Source: Mycobacterium sp. 1554424.7 (GTDB taxonomy: Bacteria; Actinomycetota; Actinomycetes; Mycobacteriales; Mycobacteriaceae). Taken from it: 64,000 nucleotides of DNA. The DNA lies in contig NZ_LZSE01000130.1 of NCBI RefSeq assembly GCF_001665295.1, positions 34,708-98,707 on the forward strand, in the 5' to 3' direction. The translations under genes and the position numbers were made by a program. The notes below the pieces were generated by a model. The model ran no database searches. It was not told where the DNA came from and was given only the letters and a program-made list of their open reading frames with translations. Positions 46,311 to 55,428 of this stretch are shown here, piece by piece. The first letter of the stretch is position 1; every line of letters begins with the position of its first letter.

Positions 46311-46430
46311 ATGCCGCGGCGCGTCAGCGTTTCGCTCGCGGATCCGCTGATTAAGAGTCTGCGGCTCTATACGGCGCTTAACCGCCGGTTTGCCAGACCG
46401 CCATCCTCGCTCTTTGAACTGTCGCGATGA
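46311..46430 (+). CDS. Possible 39-residue ribbon-helix-helix-like fragment
   Basis: A short ORF starting MPRRVSVSLADPLIKSL, which resembles the beta-strand plus first helix of a ribbon-helix-helix protein but ends after 39 residues. An AGAGG ribosome site lies 8 bases upstream. It may be a truncated copy of a regulator gene. Confidence 0.3.
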   Translation: MPRRVSVSLADPLIKSLRLYTALNRRFARPPSSLFELSR

Positions 46431-46440
46431 GTTGGTGTAG

Positions 46441-46767
46441 CTATTCGTCGTAAGGTTCGGTGTAGTACGGGAGACGACCCTCCTCGGCTGGCTCGTCGCA
46501 AGTCAAGTCGGTTAGGTCGGGGTGCTCGCAAGAGGACTGCTGTTTTAGGTGCGCAATAGCTATCTCTAGCGTGGCTGGCACGGCGCGAATGAGGTCTATG
46601 ACCAGATCACCTAGCCCCGCGAGTACCGGTTGCCAGGGCTCCGCGCACCATCCACTGGCTTCCGTAAGCCCCAGCGGTACCGCGCTCATCGGCAGCGGAC
46701 TTTCATCGACTACAGCTTCGTCGGTCCATGGGGACTGATTGGCCTCGTTAGGCAAAGGGTGACTCAT
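46441..46767 (-). CDS. Hypothetical protein of the island (108 residues)
   Basis: An acidic 108-residue protein that I do not recognise. One central amphipathic to hydrophobic helix (VLAGLGDLVIDLIRAVPATL) is followed by CEHPDLTDLTCDEPAEEG and a Tyr-rich end. The ribosome site AGGCGG precedes the ATG. Two 21-bp direct repeats lie directly upstream in its presumed leader, which suggests tight control. Confidence 0.6.
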   Translation of the reverse strand: MSHPLPNEANQSPWTDEAVVDESPLPMSAVPLGLTEASGWCAEPWQPVLAGLGDLVIDLIRAVPATLEIAIAHLKQQSSCEHPDLTDLTCDEPAEEGRLPYYTEPYDE

Positions 46768-46781
46768 ACGACCGCCTAGAG

Positions 46782-46827
46782 CGTGTTGCGTTACCGATTA
46801 CTAGAACGTGGTGCGTTACCGATTACT
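46782..46827. repeat. Pair of 21-bp direct repeats upstream of the 108-residue gene
   Basis: Two 21-bp copies at 46782-46802 and 46807-46827 share GCGTTACCGATTACT and differ at one base. They are spaced 25 bp start to start. A reversed GGTAAC lies further on at 46843-46848, after a -10-like TAGAAT (minus strand). They look like operator sites or short iterons. Confidence 0.75.
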
Positions 46828-46925
46828 GGGCATTCTACCGGACGGTAACATTGTCAGCCCGGACTCAACTCTGAATTTCGTGCGCGTGTCATGGCTGATT
46901 GACCTGGTAAAACGCGTACAATGCG

Positions 46926-46956
46926 CGACCCCACGCCTTTTTAAGGCGTGGGGTCG
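46926..46956. terminator. Perfect 14-bp hairpin after the RHH gene
   Basis: A perfect inverted repeat whose arms contain GACCCCACGCC and GGCGTGGGGTC, joined by TTTTTAA at the loop. It lies 38 bases after the stop of the minus-strand ribbon-helix-helix gene. There is no long external T-run, but stem strength and position fit a terminator. Confidence 0.7.
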
Positions 46957-46993
46957 ACAAGTGTCCGGCGGCCGACCGCCGAGCTATGGGGTT

Positions 46994-47251
46994 TTAGAAG
47001 TCGAGAACGAGCCGCTCCGTCTCAGCGCCCTTCCTCAACAAAATCTCTTTGCCCTCTTGTTGAGCCTTAAAGATGAAGTGTCCGATGCCGATGAGACGTC
47101 GGACCGCTTCAGTGAGGGAGATGCCCTTCGCGGTGCGGTATTCCTGCAATGCCTCGGCGGTGAGGGTGTTCAGGTTGACATTCAGACGCGGCTGAGGAGG
47201 AGCCTCGTCGACGACTGTTGAAGATTGGCGTGCTTTCGTTCCAGATGCCAC
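46994..47251 (-). CDS. Ribbon-helix-helix DNA-binding protein
   Basis: An 85-residue protein with the RHH pattern RLNVNLNTLTAEALQEYR and ISLTEAVRRLIGIGHFI, followed by a C-terminal tail EGKEILLRKGAETERLVL as seen in mycobacteriophage and plasmid RHH proteins. The GTG at 47251 has an AAAAGG site 9 bases upstream. It probably binds direct repeats; the 21-bp repeats about 170 bp downstream of its stop are the obvious candidate. Confidence 0.75.
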   Translation of the reverse strand: MASGTKARQSSTVVDEAPPQPRLNVNLNTLTAEALQEYRTAKGISLTEAVRRLIGIGHFIFKAQQEGKEILLRKGAETERLVLDF

Positions 47252-47304
47252 GGTTCTATGCCTTTTCAAGATGCGCTTGGCAGCGTTTGAGTAAGAATGC
47301 GCCT

Positions 47305-47424
47305 CTACGTGCGCGTAGTCGCCAGAGGTGCACGCCCTAGCAGGGCGATGCACACCAGGATGGCTGGCGCAACGGCTGCTATAGCGGCGATAGTGTGAGC
47401 AGCCGGCGGTAGCTGACGTTGCAC
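47305..47424 (-). CDS. Possible single-helix membrane peptide (39 residues)
   Basis: An ORF with a GTG start, MQRQLPPAAHTIAAIAA onward, containing one clear transmembrane helix (AAIAAVAPAILVCIALLG) and a short basic end. The ribosome site is weak. It lies 53 bp upstream of the RHH gene on the same strand. It may be real or a random hydrophobic frame. Confidence 0.3.
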   Translation of the reverse strand: MQRQLPPAAHTIAAIAAVAPAILVCIALLGRAPLATTRT

Positions 47425-47793
47425 TAGGATCTGATTCTCGTCCTAGCGGATCCCGGCAAGCGCCGGGGGCGGCGGCAACATTAACAAACTCACGCAGCCA
47501 GTAGTAGGGCTTGCCGGCGTACTGGATACTGCAGACGTCCATGGCGGGTTCGAGCGCTTCATCATCCGTCCTTTCCCGGACTAACCAACCCAACTCAGGT
47601 AAACGACACCCGAGCTGCTTGGTTCTCTTGGTTCTCTCCTCGCGGGTCAGGGTTTTGGGCCCCGTGTACTCGCGACATTACCACGTAAAATACAGACAGC
47701 AAGCGGTTTTTATGTGGACACAGGCTACTTTTATGTTACAGATCCCCCATCCAGCGCGCGCAAGATATGTGTAGTTCTACCACCAAAGACGTG

Positions 47794-47799
47794 TAAGAT
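47794..47799 (+). promoter_or_regulatory. Candidate -10 for the island membrane protein
   Basis: TAAGAT 48 bases before the ATG at 47847, in an AT-rich gap (47425-47846) that holds no other supported gene. No good -35 is visible, which is common in mycobacteria. Confidence 0.4.
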
Positions 47800-47846
47800 G
47801 GCGGCAAGCACGCGCGCCGCTGCGCCTGTTGAGGAAGGACTGGCCC

Positions 47847-48218
47847 ATGGAGCCACCGGAGAATGCCGAGCACGGGCTAGGCCAAGACGGGCCCCGCGGT
47901 CCGGGCGACGAACTTGTGTCGCGTGAACCTGCCGACGCGCGCCCAGATGAATTGGATCTCAGTGAGGACCAGGCCGTCCCGGAGGCGCCGTTGCCGATCG
48001 AGGCAGACCCGCTGGGTCACCGGCAACGATTTCAGAACATGACGTTTCTGACAGTCGCAGGATTGATAGCCGTACTAACCATATCCACGCTAATCGCGGC
48101 GGCTATCGCACCCGACGCGGGGGCGCTGGCAGGAGAAATCGCCAAATCTGCGCTCCCGGCTCTGATCACGTTGCTCGGTACAGCAATAACCTGGGCGTTT
48201 CGATCAGAAGGAAAGTGA
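47847..48218 (+). CDS. Island two-helix membrane protein
   Basis: A 123-residue protein. Residues 1-65 are acidic, Pro-rich and probably cytoplasmic. Two transmembrane helices follow (about 67-90, MTFLTVAGLIAVLTISTLIA, and about 97-117, SALPALITLLGTAITWAF), with a short basic end RSEGK. The ATG has an AGGAAGGA ribosome site. The layout resembles small phage or plasmid membrane proteins; the function is unknown. Confidence 0.65.
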   Translation: MEPPENAEHGLGQDGPRGPGDELVSREPADARPDELDLSEDQAVPEAPLPIEADPLGHRQRFQNMTFLTVAGLIAVLTISTLIAAAIAPDAGALAGEIAKSALPALITLLGTAITWAFRSEGK

Positions 48219-48507
48219 TCACCGGGAACATTCTTTCTAGGCAGGTCGTGCTAATAACGACGGAGTTTGGGATGGCGAGTCCCACCCTCGAAATCCCAGA
48301 CCCATCGCGGCGCACAATTGCGTGCACTTGGCCCGAGGTGCTTTTGTGGTGTCAGCGTCCTGAGCCGAGGCCCCATTCCATCTCAGCGGTTGCTGGACAC
48401 GGCTGGAGAGTTCGACAGCTACCGATTCGCCGTCGCGCAGTCTATTCGAAATACACCAACAAGCTCACGAACCGGGCCTCCGTGGCCTAAAGTTGCCGCG
48501 GCTGCTC

Positions 48508-48704
48508 CTGTCGTTCAGCGCTCCCACGCGCGTGAGGCGACGCGCCCCGTAGAGGAAGAACAGCAGCGCGATCGCCGCTTTCGCCGCCGCCGACACCGCG
48601 TCGGCGGCCTCGCCGTGCGCGGGGAGAAGGGCCGCCAGGCCCACGGTCGCCGCCAGCGCCAGCAGGAAGGAATCGATCGGCAACGCCGAGAGCCGCTTCA
48701 GCAC
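48508..48704 (-). pseudogene. 5' part of the disrupted BASS transporter gene
   Basis: The frame starts at a GTG (48704) and reads LPIDSFLLALAATVGLAALL then KAAIALLFFLYGARRLTRVG, which matches the N-terminal two helices of YfeH-like symporters (DPFTLTLITVVLLAS, then TTAAIALLFFMHGAKLS). Homology stops at ALND, just where the C-terminal fragment resumes at GVRQLRLHL 2.5 kb away. It starts 23 bp after the Rv0039c-like gene, so the intact gene would have been in that operon. Confidence 0.8.
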
Positions 48705-48726
48705 GACGGCTTGGGCGGTAAGGGCG

Positions 48727-49068
48727 TCAGTGGCAGGACTGCGTGCAGACCGCGCAGCTGCCGGCGCACTCGGGTGCCGCCGCTTCCGTGCGGAGCGCGA
48801 AGCGCGCGCTCTGCCACGACCCCGTGGCCAGCGTCCCGAGGGCGCCGGCCACGCAGACGATCAGCACGACCAACGCGGTGTCGGGGGAGGCGGCCACGGC
48901 AACCACGCCGCCGGCGGCGAACATCACGGCCGCCGCCAGCTGGGGCGGGGCCATGGCGCGCAGCGCCAATTGAGTGCCGTTGGCGGTCTGGTTGTGGGAG
49001 AGCGACCAGGCTCCGAACCCGGCGGAGGCGACCGCCGCACACATGCACACCAAGCCCGCGATCAACAT
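48727..49068 (-). CDS. Small membrane protein with Cys-rich tail (Rv0039c-like)
   Basis: A 113-residue protein with three to four hydrophobic helices and a C-terminal tail CAGSCAVCTQSC. It corresponds in length and position to Rv0039c. The cysteines could bind metal or form disulfides. The function is unknown. Confidence 0.8.
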   Translation of the reverse strand: MLIAGLVCMCAAVASAGFGAWSLSHNQTANGTQLALRAMAPPQLAAAVMFAAGGVVAVAASPDTALVVLIVCVAGALGTLATGSWQSARFALRTEAAAPECAGSCAVCTQSCH

Positions 49069-49136
49069 GGCCTCACAATACGAGCCCGGCGGCCCGCTCG
49101 CGCGCCGGGCTCCGGAGGCGTTCGTTTCCCGGCTGG

Positions 49137-50195
49137 TTAACGCCCTTGCAGGAAGGTGAAGTTCGGCAGCGGCGGCAAACCCGGCACCATGGTCAACAAA
49201 TTGGGTGTGGGCCGGGGGGCCGCCACCTGGTTGGCGGGGCTGGGCTGCGACGGCAGCCCGACCGGCGCCGCTCCGGCCGGCTGGGGGGGAAGCCCGGCCG
49301 GGGCCGCACCGGCTACTTGAGAGGGAACGCCGACCGGCGCCGCAGCGGTCCCCGGGACGGCTACCGGGGCGGTGGTCCCGGGCACGGACACCCGGAAGCC
49401 ATTGACGATCGCGTCGGTCGCCGGCGCATCCGCGACGGCCACCGCACGGTCGGTGGTCACCGACAGCGACACCAGGTATTTGTCATGCCCGGACGTCGCG
49501 ATGACGTGCCGGCGCGACGTGTTGAGCAGCATGTCCCCGTCGCGGTAGGTGCCCTCGATGATCGACGACGGAAAGCCGCCGAAGTCGGCCATCGACGCGT
49601 TCGTGGTCTGCCACACGGGCAATTGCTGGCTGTCGACAAAGCCGTGCGTGATGGCCTCTTTCGGATCGAAGTTACCGACCAGCTTGTACACCACCACTTG
49701 AGCGTTCGAGGTGTAGATGCTGGCCCCGCGCCGATCGGCGATCACCGCGAACGCGTCAGGCACATTGGGATCGGGCACCTGAGTCCAGCGGGTAGGCAGC
49801 GGCAGCGTGATGTCGAGGGCGTTGAATCCCTGCGGCTTTTGCGCCTCGAGCTTGACGCCCTTCGACTGCAGGTAGTCGCGCAGGGTGCCCGAGACGGCGG
49901 GCGCCTGCGTCGCGGGTTGCGGCACGACCGCCGCGGGCGCGGGCACCGCTGGGGCGACGGCCGGGTTGGGCGCCGCCGGATTCGCCGCCGGAGGCGCGGC
50001 GAGCAGCCTGTTGCTAGGAACCTGCGCGACGTTCTGCGGCGCCGGCGCCGCAACGGCGGGGGCCGGCTGCGGCGCAGGCAGCGCAGGCAGCGCGGGGTCG
50101 GCGGAGGCGGTGGCGCCCGCGAACGCCGTGACCCCGATCGCGCCGGCGGCCAGACCCCCCGCGAATACCCGCAATGTACGGGCGATGTGAATCAT
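49137..50195 (-). CDS. mtc28: Proline-rich secreted antigen Mtc28 (Rv0040c-like)
   Basis: A 352-residue exported protein with a signal peptide (1-32, cleavage expected after TASA). A Pro/Ala-rich linker leads to an LpqN/LpqT-like domain (about 100-275; [20 protein letters not shown]) and a second Pro/Ala tail with repeats of AGAAP(A/V)GLP. The M. tuberculosis homologue is a known T-cell antigen. The ATG at 50195 has a GGAAGG site. Confidence 0.93.
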   Translation of the reverse strand: MIHIARTLRVFAGGLAAGAIGVTAFAGATASADPALPALPAPQPAPAVAAPAPQNVAQVPSNRLLAAPPAANPAAPNPAVAPAVPAPAAVVPQPATQAPAVSGTLRDYLQSKGVKLEAQKPQGFNALDITLPLPTRWTQVPDPNVPDAFAVIADRRGASIYTSNAQVVVYKLVGNFDPKEAITHGFVDSQQLPVWQTTNASMADFGGFPSSIIEGTYRDGDMLLNTSRRHVIATSGHDKYLVSLSVTTDRAVAVADAPATDAIVNGFRVSVPGTTAPVAVPGTAAAPVGVPSQVAGAAPAGLPPQPAGAAPVGLPSQPSPANQVAAPRPTPNLLTMVPGLPPLPNFTFLQGR

Positions 50196-50379
50196 CTGCG
50201 TCGATCCTTCCCATGGCCCGGGTCCCTGCACCCGTCGTAGAGGCCGACTGTAACCAGAGGTCAGACGCGGTGAATAGCGTCGAAATCGAGCTGGGATGAA
50301 GCTCTGATCCACGCGCAACGGAACCGAGACCAACCTGTGGCCCGCCGGGGCCGCCGGGGTGCCCTTATACCCTGTCCAG

Positions 50380-53292
50380 GTGACCGAACCCCCGACCACC
50401 GCGCCCGAGAGCACCTCCGGCGCCGCTCAGCAGGACCCCGATGCGCCGCCGTACCGCTACACCGCGGCGCTGGCGGGCAGCATCGAGAGCGCGTGGCAGG
50501 AGAACTGGGCGAAACTCGGCACGTTCAACGTGGCGAACCCCGTGGGTGATCTGGCTCCGGTCGACGGAAGCCCGCTGCCCGCAGACAAATTGTTCGTACA
50601 GGACATGTTCCCCTACCCATCGGGCGAGGGGCTGCACGTCGGGCACCCGCTGGGCTACATCGCCACCGACGTCTACGCCCGGTACTTCCGGATGACCGGG
50701 CATAACGTCCTGCACGCGTTGGGCTTCGACGCGTTCGGGCTGCCCGCCGAGCAATACGCGGTGCAGACGGGCACCCACCCGCGCACCAGGACAGAAGCCA
50801 ACATCGTCAATTTCCGGCGTCAACTAGGCCGGCTGGGCCTGGGCCACGACAGCCGGCGCAGTTTCTCGACCACCGACCCCGAGTTCTACAAGTGGACGCA
50901 ATGGATCTTCCTGCAGATCTACAACGCGTGGTTCGACAAAGCCGCCAACAAGGCGCGGCCGATCGCCGAGCTGATCGCCGAGTTCGACTCCGGTGCAAGG
51001 CGTCTCGACGACGGCCGGGACTGGGCTACGCTGACCGCGGGGGAGCGGGCCGACGTGATCGACGGCCACCGCCTGGTCTACCGGGCTGACTCGATGGTGA
51101 ACTGGTGCCCCGGTCTGGGCACGGTACTGGCCAACGAAGAAGTCACCGCAGACGGGCGCAGCGACCGAGGGAACTTCCCGGTCTTCCGTAAACGGCTGCG
51201 CCAGTGGATGATGCGCATCACGGCCTACGCGGACCGGCTGCTCGACGACCTCGAGGTGCTGGATTGGCCGGACAAGGTTAAGACCATGCAGCGCAACTGG
51301 ATTGGTCGCTCGACCGGCGCCCAGGCGTTGTTCTCCGCGACCACGCGCGCTGGCTCCGCTGTCGACATCGAGGTGTTCACCACCCGGCCCGACACGTTGT
51401 TCGGCGCGACGTACGTGGTGCTGGCGCCCGAGCACGACCTGGTCGACGAACTCGTCGTCGCCGCCTGGCCCGACGGCACCGACCCCCGGTGGACGTACGG
51501 CGCCGCCGCACCCGCCGAGGCCGTCGCCGCCTACCGCCGCGCGATCGCGGCGAAGTCCGACCTCGAACGCCAGGAGAGCAGGGAGAAGACGGGCGTCTTC
51601 CTGGGCAGCTACGCGACCAACCCGGTCAACGGCAAACCCGTCCCGATCTTCATCGCCGACTACGTGCTGGCCGGGTACGGCACGGGGGCCATCATGGCGG
51701 TCCCCGGCCACGACCAGCGCGACTGGGACTTCGCCCGCGAATTGGGCCTGCCGATCGTGGAAGTCATTACCGGTGGTGACATTTCGCAGGCCGCGCATGC
51801 GGGCGACGGTGTGCTGGTCAACTCCGGCTACCTCGACGGCATGGACGTGGCGGCGGCCAAGGAAGCGATCACCGCCCGCCTGGAGGCCGACGGCCGCGGC
51901 CGCGCACGCATCGAATTCAAGCTGCGCGACTGGCTTTTCGCTCGGCAGCGGTACTGGGGCGAGCCGTTCCCCATCGTCTACGACAGCGACGGACGGGCGC
52001 ACGCGCTCGACGAGGCCGCACTGCCGGTCGAGCTGCCCGACGTGCCGGACTACTCGCCCGTGCTGTTCGACCCGGACGACGCTGACAGCGAGCCGTCGCC
52101 GCCGCTGGGCAAGGCCACCGACTGGGTACACGTCGAACTCGACCTGGGCGACGGCCTGAAGCCCTACACCCGCGACACGAACGTGATGCCGCAGTGGGCG
52201 GGCAGCTCCTGGTATGAGTTGCGCTATACCGACCCGCACAACTCGGAACGCTTCTGCGCCAAGGAAAACGAGGCGTACTGGATGGGCCCGCGACCGGCCG
52301 AGCACGGCCCGCAGGATCCGGGCGGGGTCGACGTGTACGTCGGGGGCGCCGAACACGCCGTGCTGCATCTGCTGTATTGCAGGTTCTGGCACAAGGTTCT
52401 CTACGACCTGGGGCACGTCAGCTCGCGTGAGCCGTATCGGCGGCTGGTCAACCAGGGCTACATCCAGGCGTTCGCCTACACGGACTCCCGCGGGTCGTAC
52501 GTGCCGGCGGAGGAGGTGGTCGAACGCGACGGTCGCTTCTTCTATCCCGGGCCCGGCGGCGAGGTCGAGGTCTTCCAGGAATTCGGGAAAATCGGTAAGA
52601 GCCTGAAGAATTCGATATCGCCGGACGAGATCTGCGACGAGTACGGCGCGGACACGCTGCGGGTGTACGAGATGTCGATGGGCCCGCTGGAGGCGTCCCG
52701 GCCCTGGGCGACCAAGGACGTCGTCGGCGCGCACCGCTTCCTGCAGCGTGTGTGGCGTCTGGTGATCGACGAGCAGACCGGCGAGACGCGGGTCGCCGAG
52801 GATGCCGGCCAACGGCTCGGTGCCGACACCACCCTGCGCTCGCTGCACCGCACCATCGCCGGGGTGTCCGAAGACTATGCGGCACTGCGCAATAACACCG
52901 CGGCGGCCAAGCTGATCGAGTACACCAACCACCTCACCAAGGAGCACCGCGATGCGGTGCCGCGCGCGGCGGTCGAGCCGCTGGTGTTGATGCTGGCGCC
53001 GCTGGCCCCGCACATGGCGGAGGAGCTTTGGTCGCGGCTGGGCCACACCACCTCGTTGGCGCACGGGCCGTTCCCGGAGGCGGACCCGGTCTACCTCGTC
53101 GAAGACACGGTGGAGTACCCGGTGCAGGTGAACGGCAAGGTGCGCGGACGCGTGGTGGTGGCCGCCGACGCCGATGACGACACGCTCAAGGCCGCGGCCA
53201 TGGGCGACGAAAAGGTCCAGGCGTTCCTGGCCGGTGCCGAGCCGCGCAAGGTGATCGTGGTCCCCGGCCGGCTGGTCAACCTTGTCGTCTAG
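50380..53292 (+). CDS. leuS: Leucyl-tRNA synthetase
   Basis: A class-I synthetase of about 970 residues that charges tRNA-Leu. The HIGH-type motif is HVGHPLGY, the KMSKS-type motif is KIGKSLKNS, and the editing domain [11 protein letters not shown] is complete. The chosen GTG at 50380 (VTEPPTT) has no ribosome site but a TTATAC -10 at 50365-50370, which fits a leaderless mRNA. Its 3' end overlaps the convergent SDR gene by 17 bp. Confidence 0.97.
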   Translation: MTEPPTTAPESTSGAAQQDPDAPPYRYTAALAGSIESAWQENWAKLGTFNVANPVGDLAPVDGSPLPADKLFVQDMFPYPSGEGLHVGHPLGYIATDVYARYFRMTGHNVLHALGFDAFGLPAEQYAVQTGTHPRTRTEANIVNFRRQLGRLGLGHDSRRSFSTTDPEFYKWTQWIFLQIYNAWFDKAANKARPIAELIAEFDSGARRLDDGRDWATLTAGERADVIDGHRLVYRADSMVNWCPGLGTVLANEEVTADGRSDRGNFPVFRKRLRQWMMRITAYADRLLDDLEVLDWPDKVKTMQRNWIGRSTGAQALFSATTRAGSAVDIEVFTTRPDTLFGATYVVLAPEHDLVDELVVAAWPDGTDPRWTYGAAAPAEAVAAYRRAIAAKSDLERQESREKTGVFLGSYATNPVNGKPVPIFIADYVLAGYGTGAIMAVPGHDQRDWDFARELGLPIVEVITGGDISQAAHAGDGVLVNSGYLDGMDVAAAKEAITARLEADGRGRARIEFKLRDWLFARQRYWGEPFPIVYDSDGRAHALDEAALPVELPDVPDYSPVLFDPDDADSEPSPPLGKATDWVHVELDLGDGLKPYTRDTNVMPQWAGSSWYELRYTDPHNSERFCAKENEAYWMGPRPAEHGPQDPGGVDVYVGGAEHAVLHLLYCRFWHKVLYDLGHVSSREPYRRLVNQGYIQAFAYTDSRGSYVPAEEVVERDGRFFYPGPGGEVEVFQEFGKIGKSLKNSISPDEICDEYGADTLRVYEMSMGPLEASRPWATKDVVGAHRFLQRVWRLVIDEQTGETRVAEDAGQRLGADTTLRSLHRTIAGVSEDYAALRNNTAAAKLIEYTNHLTKEHRDAVPRAAVEPLVLMLAPLAPHMAEELWSRLGHTTSLAHGPFPEADPVYLVEDTVEYPVQVNGKVRGRVVVAADADDDTLKAAAMGDEKVQAFLAGAEPRKVIVVPGRLVNLVV

Positions 53293-53950
53293 GCCGAAGC
53301 ACCACCTCGTGCAGGTGGCCGTCCGGCGGGGTCGCCACCGCGTTTGCGACCGCCGCCGCGACGGTTTCGGGCTGGAGGAAGTCGGCGGGGTCGTATTGGC
53401 CACCCTCGAACTCCACGAGTTCGCGCTGCATGCCGGTTGCGGTACGCCCGGGATAGATCGTGGTCACGCGGAGGTCGGGCTCGCTCTCGCGCAGTGAGTC
53501 GGCCAGCGCGCGGAGCGCAAACTTGCTCGCCGAGTAGGCGGCCATGTTCGGTGAGGCCTTGCGTCCCGACCCGGAATTGATGAACACCACGTGGCCGTGG
53601 GCGCTGCGCAGTGCGGGCAGTAGCGCCAGCGTAAGGGCCAGCGCCCCAAAGACATTCACGGTGAAGGTGGCGCGCCACTCGTCGGCGTTGGACTCGGCGA
53701 TGTGGCCGGGGATGGATACCCCCGCGTTGTGCACCAACACGTCGAGTTCGTCGATGATTTCGCAGCTGGCCTCGATCTCGTCGGGGTCGGTCAGATCGAG
53801 CGGAAACGTCGTGGCGCCGAGTCGCTCCGCGACGGCGTCGAGCCGATCGGAGGGCCTGCCCGCCAAGAGCAGGGTGTGCGTTGGGGCCAGGGCCGCGGCG
53901 ATCGCGGAACCGATACCGCCGCTCGCGCCAGTGATCAGTGCGGTGGGCAT
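53276..53950 (-). CDS. Short-chain dehydrogenase/reductase
   Basis: A classical SDR of about 224 residues with the cofactor motif [10 protein letters not shown], the NAG motif in VHNAGVSIP, and the active-site Ser and YSASK. Arg in AGRPSDR after the second strand suggests NADPH. The substrate is unknown. The start was set at MPTALITG; a GTG two codons upstream is possible. Confidence 0.9.
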   Translation of the reverse strand: MPTALITGASGGIGSAIAAALAPTHTLLLAGRPSDRLDAVAERLGATTFPLDLTDPDEIEASCEIIDELDVLVHNAGVSIPGHIAESNADEWRATFTVNVFGALALTLALLPALRSAHGHVVFINSGSGRKASPNMAAYSASKFALRALADSLRESEPDLRVTTIYPGRTATGMQRELVEFEGGQYDPADFLQPETVAAAVANAVATPPDGHLHEVVLRPRRQG

Positions 53951-53997
53951 GACCACAGTGTACGGCAGCTACCAATCCCCTTGGGGATCAAGAACTT

Positions 53998-54495
53998 TCA
54001 GGCCTGCTTGCGCACCGGCGGCTCCCCGGCGGGGGGCGATTCGCCACAGGCCAGGCGTTCCAGCGGCGCCAGCGCCCTCGCCAGGGTGTTCAGATCGGGC
54101 TGGGGGAGCTGACTGAGCATTGCGGCCAGGGCGGCGTGCCGGTTGGCCAGCGATTCGGCGTGAACCGCGCGCCCCCGGGGCGTGATGTCGACCAGCACGG
54201 CCCGCAGGTCGGAGGGGTCGCGCGAGCGCTTCACCAGCCCTATCTTCTCCAGCCGGCGGATCGCCACGGTCGTGGTCGGGGTGCGCACCCGCTCGTGCGC
54301 GGCCAGGTCGGTCATCCGGATGGGGCCCTGGTCGAGCAGGGTGATCAGGATGGACAGCTGCGCCAGGGTCAGCTCGCCGGCCACGACCCCGCTCGGGTCG
54401 CCGCGGCGCAGGATCGAAAACAATTTGGACAGCGCGCGGTGCAAACCTTCCGCAAGCTCCGTCACCTCGGGTGCGGTGGATTCGCTGTCCGCCAT
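53998..54495 (-). CDS. MarR-family transcriptional regulator (Rv0042c-like)
   Basis: A winged-helix regulator of about 165 residues. The recognition region is LTLAQLSILITLLDQGPIRM followed by TPTTTVAIRRLEKIGLVKRS and the wing DPSDLRAVLVDITPRG. It corresponds to Rv0042c in position. The target is unknown; the SDR next to it on the same strand may be controlled together with it. Confidence 0.9.
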   Translation of the reverse strand: MADSESTAPEVTELAEGLHRALSKLFSILRRGDPSGVVAGELTLAQLSILITLLDQGPIRMTDLAAHERVRTPTTTVAIRRLEKIGLVKRSRDPSDLRAVLVDITPRGRAVHAESLANRHAALAAMLSQLPQPDLNTLARALAPLERLACGESPPAGEPPVRKQA

Positions 54496-54550
54496 AAGTC
54501 GGCAGTCTAACCCGATATGAGTGGCGGACAAGGGACCTATTCCGGAGTAA

Positions 54551-54674
54551 TTCGATGGAGGCGACCCGCGGCGCCCGGCTCCGCCGCGCTTGCGATCGCC
54601 TCTGGTTCGAAGGAGGCGACCCGCGGCGCCCGGCTCCGCCGCGCTTGCGATCGCCTCTAGTTCGATGGAGGCGA
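54551..54674. repeat. 55-bp tandem repeat, two full copies plus a 14-bp start of a third
   Basis: Copies run 54551-54605 and 54606-54660, with two mismatches; the third begins at 54661 and stops after TTCGATGGAGGCGA. Each unit contains GAGGCGA and TCGCCTC as inverted arms around a GC-rich core, so it can form a hairpin. It lies just after the glnQ stop on the minus strand and may act as a terminator. Confidence 0.85.
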
Positions 54675-54678
54675 AGTT

Positions 54679-55428
54679 TTATAGCACCTGGGACAAGAAC
54701 CGCTGTAACCGCTCCGTCTTGGCGGCATCGAATATCTGCTCCGGGGGCCCGGATTCCAGGACTTTGCCCTGATCCATGAAAACGACGGTGTCGGATGCCG
54801 ACCGGGCGAAGCCCATTTCGTGGGTGACGACGATCATGGTCATGCCGTCGGCGCCGAGGTCGGCGATGAGTTGCAGAATTCCCTTGACCATTTCGGGATC
54901 GAGGGCCGAGGTCGCCTCGTCGAAGAACATCACCTGCGGGGCCATCGCCAGCGCTCGGGCGATCGCGACCCGTTGTTGTTGGCCGCCGGACAGCATCGCG
55001 GGTCGGGCATCGGCCTTGTGCTTCAGGCCAACTCGATCCAACTGGGCGAGCGCGAGGTCGCGAGCCGCGTCCGCGGACAGCCGCCGCAGTTTGCGCGGCG
55101 CCAGCGCAACGTTTTTCAGCACGGACAGATGTGGGAACAGATTGAAGTGCTGGAACACCATGCCGATGCGCTGACGCAGCTCGTTGGGATCGTCGCCCAA
55201 CACCGACCGGCCGTCGAGCAGGATGTCGCCGCTATCGGGCTCGTGCAGTCGGTTCAGGGTGCGCAACAGCGTCGACTTGCCGGAACCGGACGGTCCGATG
55301 ATGGCGACCGTCGTACCGGCGGGGGCCTCGAATTCGACGCCGCGCAGCACAGCGTTTCCCCCGAGGGTTTGGTGAATATCCTTGGCAGCCAGCGATACTG
55401 GCGCGCGGCCCGCAATTCCGGCCGTCAC
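54679..55428 (-). CDS. glnQ: Polar amino-acid ABC transporter ATPase (GlnQ-type)
   Basis: A 249-residue ABC ATPase with Walker A GPSGSGKST, signature LSGGQQQRVAIARAL, Walker B VMFFDEATSALD and the switch histidine THEMG. It belongs to the PAAT (glutamine/polar amino acid) group. It overlaps the fused permease gene by ATGA, making a complete importer. Confidence 0.93.
   Translation of the reverse strand: MTAGIAGRAPVSLAAKDIHQTLGGNAVLRGVEFEAPAGTTVAIIGPSGSGKSTLLRTLNRLHEPDSGDILLDGRSVLGDDPNELRQRIGMVFQHFNLFPHLSVLKNVALAPRKLRRLSADAARDLALAQLDRVGLKHKADARPAMLSGGQQQRVAIARALAMAPQVMFFDEATSALDPEMVKGILQLIADLGADGMTMIVVTHEMGFARSASDTVVFMDQGKVLESGPPEQIFDAAKTERLQRFLSQVL

Larger units (their letters stand above)
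45984..48507. mobile_element. ~2.5 kb accessory island splitting the BASS transporter gene
   Basis: The DNA between the two transporter fragments has a more AT-rich composition in parts (for example 47640-47800) and a different gene content. It carries a ribbon-helix-helix protein, an unknown 108-residue protein, a two-helix membrane protein and short ORFs. A six-base CTGTCG occurs at both junctions (45978-45983 and 48508-48513) and may be a target duplication or core, or chance. No integrase, transposase or terminal inverted repeats were recognised, so the mechanism is open. The stretch 48219-48507 holds no gene that I can support. Confidence 0.6.

Noticed and set aside
46808-47221. A 137-codon plus-strand frame in the island
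   Set aside because: It is antisense to the RHH gene, which has a clear domain and ribosome site, and it reads through the terminator hairpin.
48219-48507. Integrase or tRNA remnant at the right end of the island
   Set aside because: Hairpin-like and T-loop-like pieces occur, but no cloverleaf or recombinase motif could be assembled in any frame.
48267-50240. A 657-codon plus-strand frame across the island end and mtc28
   Set aside because: It is antisense to the transporter fragment, the Rv0039c-like gene and mtc28, and is Arg/Gly-rich without domains.
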